64,000 nucleotides of DNA from Calliopum simillimum (taxonomy: Eukaryota; Arthropoda; Insecta; Diptera; Lauxaniidae): the NCBI GenBank assembly GCA_951812925.1, contig OX638372.1:87379058-87443057 (forward strand), read 5' to 3'. Below the pieces are notes generated by a model. It worked only from the letters and a program-made list of their open reading frames with translations, was not told the origin of the DNA and did not search any database. How positions within the stretch are numbered: the stretch's first letter is position 1; each line of letters opens with the position of its first letter. Positions 58,315 through 64,000 of this stretch are shown piece after piece. Made by a program: the position numbers and the translations under genes.

Positions 58315-59472
58315 AGGCGTTAGGAAATAACGCCCAAAGACAAAAACGAAATAACGCCCCAATTGTTTTCATATAAATTTGGGCGATAATCATTTAGGAA
58401 ATAACGCCCAAGAATTTGGGCTTTATTTCGTTTATTTGGGCGTTATTTCGTTTTATTTTTAAAAAATGAAATAACGCCCAAAAAAAAACTAAATAACGCC
58501 CAAAAAATAAAATAACGTAATAACGCCCAAAATTTAAACGAAATAACGCCCAAAAACAAAAACAAAATAACGCCCAAATTATTTTCATATAAATTTGGGC
58601 GTTAGGAAATAACGCCCAAAAAAAAAACGAAATAACGCCCAGAGGATAAAATGACGTAATAACGCCCAAAGAACAAAAAGAAATAAAGCCAAAATTTTTG
58701 GGCATCATTTCCAAAATGATTAATTATAGCCCAAATTTATATGAAAATAATTTGGGCGTTATTTCGTGTTTTTGGGCGTTATTTCCAAAATGGTTATCTC
58801 CCAAATTTCTATGAAAATAATTTGGACGTTATTTAGTTTTTGATTTTGGGCATTATTTCGTATTTTTTAGGCGTTATGTCGTTTTTAATTTTGGGCGTTA
58901 TTATGTCATTTTATTTTGTGGGCATTATTTCGTTTTTTTTTTTTGGGTTTTATTTCGTTTTTTAAAAAAAAGGAAACAACGCCCAAAAAAAAAAAAACGA
59001 TATAAAGCCCAAATTTTTGGGCGTTATTTCCAAAATGATTATCGCCCAAATTTATATGAAAATAATTTGGGCGTTATTTCGTGTTTTTTGGGCGTTATTC
59101 CGTGTTTTTTGGGCGTTATTTCCTAACGCCATAAATTTGGGCGATAATCGTTTTGGAAATAACGCCCAAAATTTATTTGTATGAAAATTATTTGGGCGTT
59201 ATTTCATTTATTATTTAAAACGATGTAACGCCAAAAAAAAAAAAATGAAATGGAGCCAAATATTTGGGAATTATTTCCAAAATGATTATCGCCCAAATTT
59301 ATATGAAAATAATTTGGGTGATATTTCGTTTTTGTCTTTAGGCGTTATTTCATATTTTTTGGGCGTTATTTCGTTTTTGATTTGGGCTTTATGATGTCAT
59401 TTTATTTTTTGGGCGTTATTTGGTTTTTTTTTTTTTTGAGCGTTGTTTCATTGGGCGTTATTTCTTTACGCC
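58315..59472. repeat. Array of AACGCCCAAA / TTTGGGCGTT words in two orientations
   Basis: Dozens of AATAACGCCCAAA words fill about 58325-58690. From about 58750 the opposite orientation (TTTGGGCGTTATTTCG) predominates with some mixing. The linker ATTTATATGAAAATAATTTG and its complement recur. The whole could fold into a large imperfect hairpin. Confidence 0.9.
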
Positions 59473-59780
59473 GAATAATCATTGGGTTCGGACTGTGAGG
59501 TGTTGTACCCTACATACAAAATAGTTAGTGTTTTATTTGTTTGTGATCGCATAACGCCTGTTCTTATAAAATTTGATGCATCGCGGGGCGGGGGTCGCGT
59601 CCCCCACACAAAAACAAACATTAAATACTACATCTTCGCATCCATATCAGCTACCATTATAAAACTTGGTACATAGGTGTAAATAGTGTCTATCGAGCAC
59701 CTTGCGAAAATTGGTGGAATCTTACGATGGGAAGTTGGACTGCCCTTACTAAAACAAATAATCTTCTTACAAAAAAATGC
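59473..59780. repeat. Fragment related to the repeat at the window end
   Basis: TTATAAAACTTGGTA and the surrounding words are shared with 63711-63726 and 63855-63871, so this is probably a piece of the same family. Confidence 0.4.
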
Positions 59781-59999
59781 TACAGTAGACCACGCTTAAT
59801 TGACCCCCTTTTAATTGACTTCCCCGGATTATTGAACTAAAAACAGCCTAGTGAAACTGTCCTCATTGAAGAAGGCACCCAAATCCGCTGATAATTGATT
59901 CCTGCTTAATTGGTTTCCCCGGTTAATTGATAGGAAGAAAATGGTTTCCAAATGGAAAATACATGTTAAATACCCCTTTTAAAAGATTTACATTATTAA

Positions 60000-60126
60000 G
60001 GGCCAATTTCACAATGTTCAGTTAAGTCTTAACTGGAACTTTAACTGGCACTTTGACATTAAATTTCATACAAAATTTTTATTTATCTGGAAGTTAAATT
60101 TTAACTGAACATTGTGAAATTGGCCC
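60000..60126. mobile_element. 127-bp Harbinger-type MITE
   Basis: 26-bp ends GGGCCAATTTCACAATGTTC plus AGTTAA are exact inverted copies, flanked by TAA on both sides (59997-59999 and 60127-60129). It is inserted in the pogo-like relic. Confidence 0.8.
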
Positions 60127-60189
60127 TAAAAGTAACAACAATTTTATTAATGGAAAAATCTGAACAGTTTTCAATGCAGCTCAATAAAA

Positions 60190-60440
60190 ATTTTAATCCT
60201 ACTCCGAACTGGTTATAGCAAAGGCAAAACCGTTAAGGTTTCGTCTTTCGTAAAGTCCATGGAGAAAAATCCTGCGATAACGCAAAAGGTGCAACTGATT
60301 TCACTATCTTTGTTCTTCCCGGATTATGAAAGGGTTTTGAACAAGCTTATATTTTTAACGTTGACGAAAGTGGATTGTGCTTTACATACTATGTCCAGAA
60401 GAGGTGATGACCTTAAAGGTTTTTTCTGCTGCTATTTTTA
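60190..60440 (+). pseudogene. Pogo/jerky-type DDE_1 transposase scrap
   Basis: A plus-strand frame reads IFNVDESGLCFTYYVQKR at about 60351-60405, matching the region around the first catalytic Asp of pogo/CENP-B-type transposases (VDE.G). Nothing else of the domain is intact. Confidence 0.5.
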
Positions 60441-61005
60441 TTTCTAGTGCCACTGGAAATTATAAAAAAATTTAAAATTTGACCCTGAATAACTTTTTAT
60501 ATTCACACAATTACAAAATTATCCCAATATTTTTCGATAGAAGTCATGTGCTTAGGCATCCGATTCAGCACGGCAGTCTGATGGACTCGTATTAAACATA
60601 TCCTTAGCTATCGATTCCTATATACTTTTCCATTCCACCTAGTTTTTCAAATTTATATGCTCAGCTCTAAGTCTACTACGCACATACCCGAATTTGGTAT
60701 AAATTTTCTTTATTTTATTTTAAGGTGAATTGAAGTTCCTTTTATGAACCTAACGCACTTTTTAATGTGCAATATACATACATATTTTTGTATTAGTTTT
60801 CTCCTTGTGGAGCTTTTGAGTTAAAGAAATTCTTAATGCTTTGAATACATAAAAAACCATCATATTAAAACTAAAATCGCCGAATGCTATTTTTTCCTAT
60901 GCTTAATTGATCCACTCGATTAATGGTCCGGGATTCTTTTAATTGATCAGTCGGATCAATTAAGCGGGCCCCGCTTAATTGATTTCCCGGTTAATTGAAC
61001 CGAAA

Positions 61006-62026
61006 AGTTTGTATTTTTCATCAAGTCAATTCATATTACCCAACTTTTGTCCAGACAAAACACGCACTTCATCCAAATCAAAATCATCGCGACACCTACT
61101 GGAAATGGTAGAGCAACGTTTGCCGGGCCATTATATAAATCGATTCAGCTTTTGCTCCTTTGCCTTAATCTCAACATATTCGCTTTGTTTCTTTTTTTTT
61201 TTCTAAAAAAAGATTGTGGGGGAGCGGTCCACAAAATTTTTTCCTTTTTTTTAAGTGGGCGGTGCCTCTCCCCTAGTTAAAATGTTTGTGTTTTATTGCA
61301 AGGAAGTATATTAAAACCTTGTTGTTTTATAGTGAGCAGTGTCACGCCCCTTAATAGAAATAATGCAAGCATGGTTGTTAATGACAGTTTGTTTGCTTAA
61401 CACTTTCAATAATGATGGTACATCCGTGTCCCAGGACATATTTCTTGTACTGGTGATCCATTTCATAAACCCACCCTATGGTACATTATTTGAGCCATAA
61501 TAAACCAATTCAAATCAAAAAATTATTTATATCTTTAAAAAAAATTCGTATTGAAAGGATTAAGTTTACAGTAGCGTAGTCTTTTTAAATCAAATGGTCA
61601 AATTTCGGTCACAAGGGGAACTCTAAAATGATTTAAATACAAAATCTTATAAAAAATGGCTCTCCATAGGTTAATGCAATAAAAAAAAGAAATTATATTG
61701 GGTGGAACACCTCGTCCTTGCAAAACATTCGATTCTGTTCTCGACGAACCTAAAAATGTAGTGAAAGCTGTTACTCATAAGTCTGCTCCACTATATTTAC
61801 ATTATCAGCATGGATCAAATAATATTGTTCATTTGAGCTTACTGTTCAATGAATTTTAATTAAAAACTCCAACTGAATTAAAAAACAAGGAAACATGCGT
61901 AAAAGAAAAACAAAATTTTATTGGAAGGCTTGTTTTCGTTACGTTTCAATGATCACCAAAATAAAATCATCAGAAGAATTTTCCAAATAAGCTTACAAAC
62001 AAAGGCGCTATGCAAGAAAAGTATAA
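61006..62026. other. Unassigned stretch
   Basis: AT-rich with GTGGGGGAGCGG and GTCACGCCCC words near 61217 and 61340. No gene was recognised. Confidence 0.4.
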
Positions 62027-62028
62027 TA

Positions 62029-63332
62029 AAGGGTGTTTTTTTTAGAGGTATAGAACTTCGAATTGAAATAAAACACAAGAAAATCGTTTTAATGTCCATC
62101 AATTTGGCTTTATTGGAAGGATAATTTTATGCCATTAATGTTTAAATATGATTTCGGGCATGTGTCCGCCGCGGCTGGCTCGAATAAAGCCAATTCTACA
62201 GGTCCAATTTTCAACCACTTTTTCGAGCATATGGGGCCGTATGTCGGCAATAACGCCACGAATGTTGGCTTCCAAGTCCCCTAACGTTTCTGGTTTGTTG
62301 GCGTAGACGAGCGACTTCATATATCCCCAAAGAAAATAATCCAATGGTGTCAAATCACACGATCTTGGTGGCCAATTGACAGGTCCATTCCGCGAAATTA
62401 TGCGCTCATCGAATGTTTCCTTCAATAAATCGATTGTGACGTGCGCTGTGTGGCATGTAGCGCCGTCTTGTTGGAACCACAACTCATCCACATTCATGCC
62501 ATCCAATTCGGGAACAAAATAGTCGGTTATCATGGCTCTATACCGGTCTCCATTAACGGTAACTGACTCTCCAGCATTATTTCGGAAGAAGTATGACCCA
62601 ATGACTCCACCAGCCCATAGAGCACACCAAACAGTCAGTTTTTGTGGATGTAATGGCGTCTCAAGGGTCTCATGTGGATTCTCTTCACTCCAAATGCTGC
62701 AATTTTGCTTGTTGACGTAGCCATTCAACCAAAAATGAGCCTCATCACTGAAGAAAATTTTGCGACGAAAATCAGCATCGAGATCAATCTCATTTTCGGC
62801 CCATACACCAAAATCACGACGCATTGCATGGTCTCGCGGCTTTAATTCTTGCACAAGCTGGATCTTGTAAGGTCGCAAGCCAAGATCTTTGCGCAAAATC
62901 TTCCATAAAGTTGATGGACAAATCTCCAATTGCTGTGCACGGTGGCGAATCGATTCATTCGGGTCCTCTTCAACATTTTGCTCTACAGCGGCAATTGTTT
63001 CTTCGGTGCGCACTGTTCGACGTCTCTGCGGATGCGTATTATCACATAGAGTAAACGTAGTGCGAAAACGATCCATGGTTAACCGAATTAATTGCTCTGA
63101 TGGACGATTATGTCGACCATAAAATGAACGGAGCTTGCGGTAAACTTCGCGAACTGAACCATTATTTTCGAAATAAATTTGCACAATTTGCAAGCGTTGT
63201 TCTTTTGTCAACCTCTTCATGATGAAATGGCAAACCAAACTGAACATAAATGACATTAGAGTTGCCAGATTTGACCACAAAATGCCAGTTTTATCTCTAT
63301 TCGAAAAACAAACCTCTAAAAAAAACACCCTA
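62029..63332 (-). mobile_element. Potentially intact DD41D Tc1/mariner element
   Basis: The terminal inverted repeat (AGGGTGTTTTTTTTAGAGGT) is exact over 20 bases, and TA flanks both sides (62027-62028 and 63333-63334). The 1.3 kb length and a single open transposase frame that fills most of the interior are those of a complete Tc1/mariner-superfamily element. Confidence 0.88.
62135..63220 (-). CDS. DD41D-type Tc1/mariner transposase (361 aa)
   Basis: The frame is open from 63328, but the Met at 63220 (MKRLTKEQRLQIVQIY) is the likely start because it opens the first helix-turn-helix; the 36 codons before it run into the TIR. Residues 1 to about 120 are the two-part DNA-binding region. The catalytic core has Asp159 in FSDEAHFW, Asp252 in FQQDGATCHT and Asp294 in DLTPLDYFLW, with 41 residues between the last two, the spacing of the DD41D group to which the rosa elements of tephritid flies belong. 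It would excise and insert its element at TA. No stop or frameshift is seen, so recent activity is plausible. Confidence 0.88.
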   Translation of the reverse strand: MKRLTKEQRLQIVQIYFENNGSVREVYRKLRSFYGRHNRPSEQLIRLTMDRFRTTFTLCDNTHPQRRRTVRTEETIAAVEQNVEEDPNESIRHRAQQLEICPSTLWKILRKDLGLRPYKIQLVQELKPRDHAMRRDFGVWAENEIDLDADFRRKIFFSDEAHFWLNGYVNKQNCSIWSEENPHETLETPLHPQKLTVWCALWAGGVIGSYFFRNNAGESVTVNGDRYRAMITDYFVPELDGMNVDELWFQQDGATCHTAHVTIDLLKETFDERIISRNGPVNWPPRSCDLTPLDYFLWGYMKSLVYANKPETLGDLEANIRGVIADIRPHMLEKVVENWTCRIGFIRASRGGHMPEIIFKH

Positions 63333-63498
63333 TATTAACGAGGGTGATGCAAAACAAGGGAAAAATCAAAAAAAATAATAGAACTTTTGCGTATGCTGCA
63401 TTAACTTTGTGCTGTGATTCTCAACAAATCTATGCAAAGGATTTTTATAATTTTTTTATAACTTTTTCGCCGCTTTACTTGTTCCTGTTCCTGTATAA

Positions 63499-64000
63499 TC
63501 TATATATATAAAAATGTAGTGTGCGTGTGTTTGTCGTCTTATAACTTTGAAACCGCTTAACCGATCGTAACCGTTTTCGCAGTATGTATATGTTTTGTAC
63601 TGCAGGTAGCTTATAGCTATGCAAAGGGGGGATTGGGTGAGAGGGAGTGGTAGCCCCCATACAAAAAAAAGTCTTAAAATGCTATATCTATGCAGGTATA
63701 GCAGATTTTGTTATAAAACTTGGTATGTGGATAGATGTTTTTGCTACCAATCAACGTGCAAAAAGTGGAGTGAATTGCGCAAGAGGATATTGTATCCATC
63801 ATACAAAAAAAAATGACTTCAAATGTTATATCTCTGTTGGTATAGCAGCTCTAGCTTTAAAACTTGGTACATCAATATAAATAGTGTTAACCATTAGCCT
63901 TGCAAAAAATTGCAGGGTTCGGCCATGAGGTAGTTGCGCACGCTATACAAAAAATTGGTTTAAATGATAAATTTCTGCACTAATAGCAGCTTTCCTTCAA
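63499..64000 (+). mobile_element. Possible Helitron-type element (5' end only)
   Basis: It begins TCTATATATATAAAAATG after an A, a common start of insect Helitron-type repeats, followed by AACTTTGAAACCGCTTAACCG. Internal words GGTATAGCAG and AAAACTTGGTA recur at about 140-bp spacing. The element runs off the window end, so the 3' hairpin cannot be checked. Confidence 0.35.

Larger units (their letters stand above)
59790..61005 (+). mobile_element. Pogo/Tigger-like element relic
   Basis: The left end CAGTAGACCACGCTTAATTGA fits pogo-type termini, and CTTAATTGA/TCAATTAAG words cluster at both ends (59796-59930 and 60900-61000). A DDE_1-type coding scrap lies inside. The right boundary is approximate. 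Confidence 0.6.

Noticed and set aside
58394..58714. 106-aa minus-strand open frame with repeated FWALF words
   Set aside because: It is the translation of the AACGCCC array.

Overview
The window reads as intron-like or intergenic, repeat-rich DNA from a higher fly (Diptera, Brachycera, probably Schizophora). It is AT-rich and gene-poor. It has long CAA/CAG-type (opa-like) runs and fly-type transposons: mariner, DD41D Tc1/mariner, pogo, hAT, copia, R1-like and RNase H-bearing LINEs, and many foldback MITEs. I found no convincing complete host gene. The species cannot be fixed from the sequence alone.

Layout, 0-27 kb. A large foldback element (277-2194) comes first, then a small MITE near 3.0 kb. 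A degraded mariner (3283-4521) abuts a TA-flanked MITE (4534-4782). A GGATCC-rich foldback (6308-7417) carries a tRNA-like Pol III cassette. An internally deleted mariner lies at 8590-9652. LINE remnants lie at 9.9-10.9 kb (minus) and 12.6-13.6 kb (plus). A 5'-truncated LINE with clear target-site duplications (15604-17359) carries a foldback inside it. A decayed hAT with a perfect 8-bp duplication follows (17690-19234), then a probable solo LTR (about 20.8-21.4 kb), pogo remnants (about 21.7-22.8 kb), and a 92-bp direct-repeat pair at 24.6/25.1 kb around a tRNA-like motif.

Layout, 26-36 kb. This is a nested stack: LINE copy 2 (about 26052-33456) is broken by a 253-bp MITE and by a second repeat (X), and X is itself split by a nearly intact copia-type element (28490-32778). 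The copia element has identical LTRs, a 5-bp target duplication and one -1 frameshift.

Layout, 36-64 kb. A small exon-like segment lies at 37796-37847. Two copies of a dispersed repeat with a 142-bp tandem follow at 38.0-40.8 kb, and a foldback lies at 42.6-43.7 kb. A Kelch/BTB-family pseudogene fragment (about 44.7-45.5 kb) sits between inverted repeat arms. TIR elements lie at 45.8-47.7 kb. An 11-bp satellite of about 1.75 kb (49029-50781) follows, then degenerate arrays of a GCGTCACA...CGACAC unit (54.2-55.6 kb) and of AACGCCC/GGGCGTT units (58.3-59.5 kb). A TIR element (57228-58114) and a pogo-like relic containing a Harbinger-type MITE (59.8-61.0 kb) come next. An open 361-aa DD41D transposase lies between perfect 20-bp TIRs (62029-63332), and a possible Helitron 5' end starts at 63499.

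How it fits together. Nearly everything recognisable is mobile DNA at different stages of decay. The copia element and the DD41D element look youngest; most others have lost coding capacity. If a host gene crosses this window, the segment at 37.8 kb and the promoter-like stretch at 56.1 kb are the only hints of it, and both are weak.
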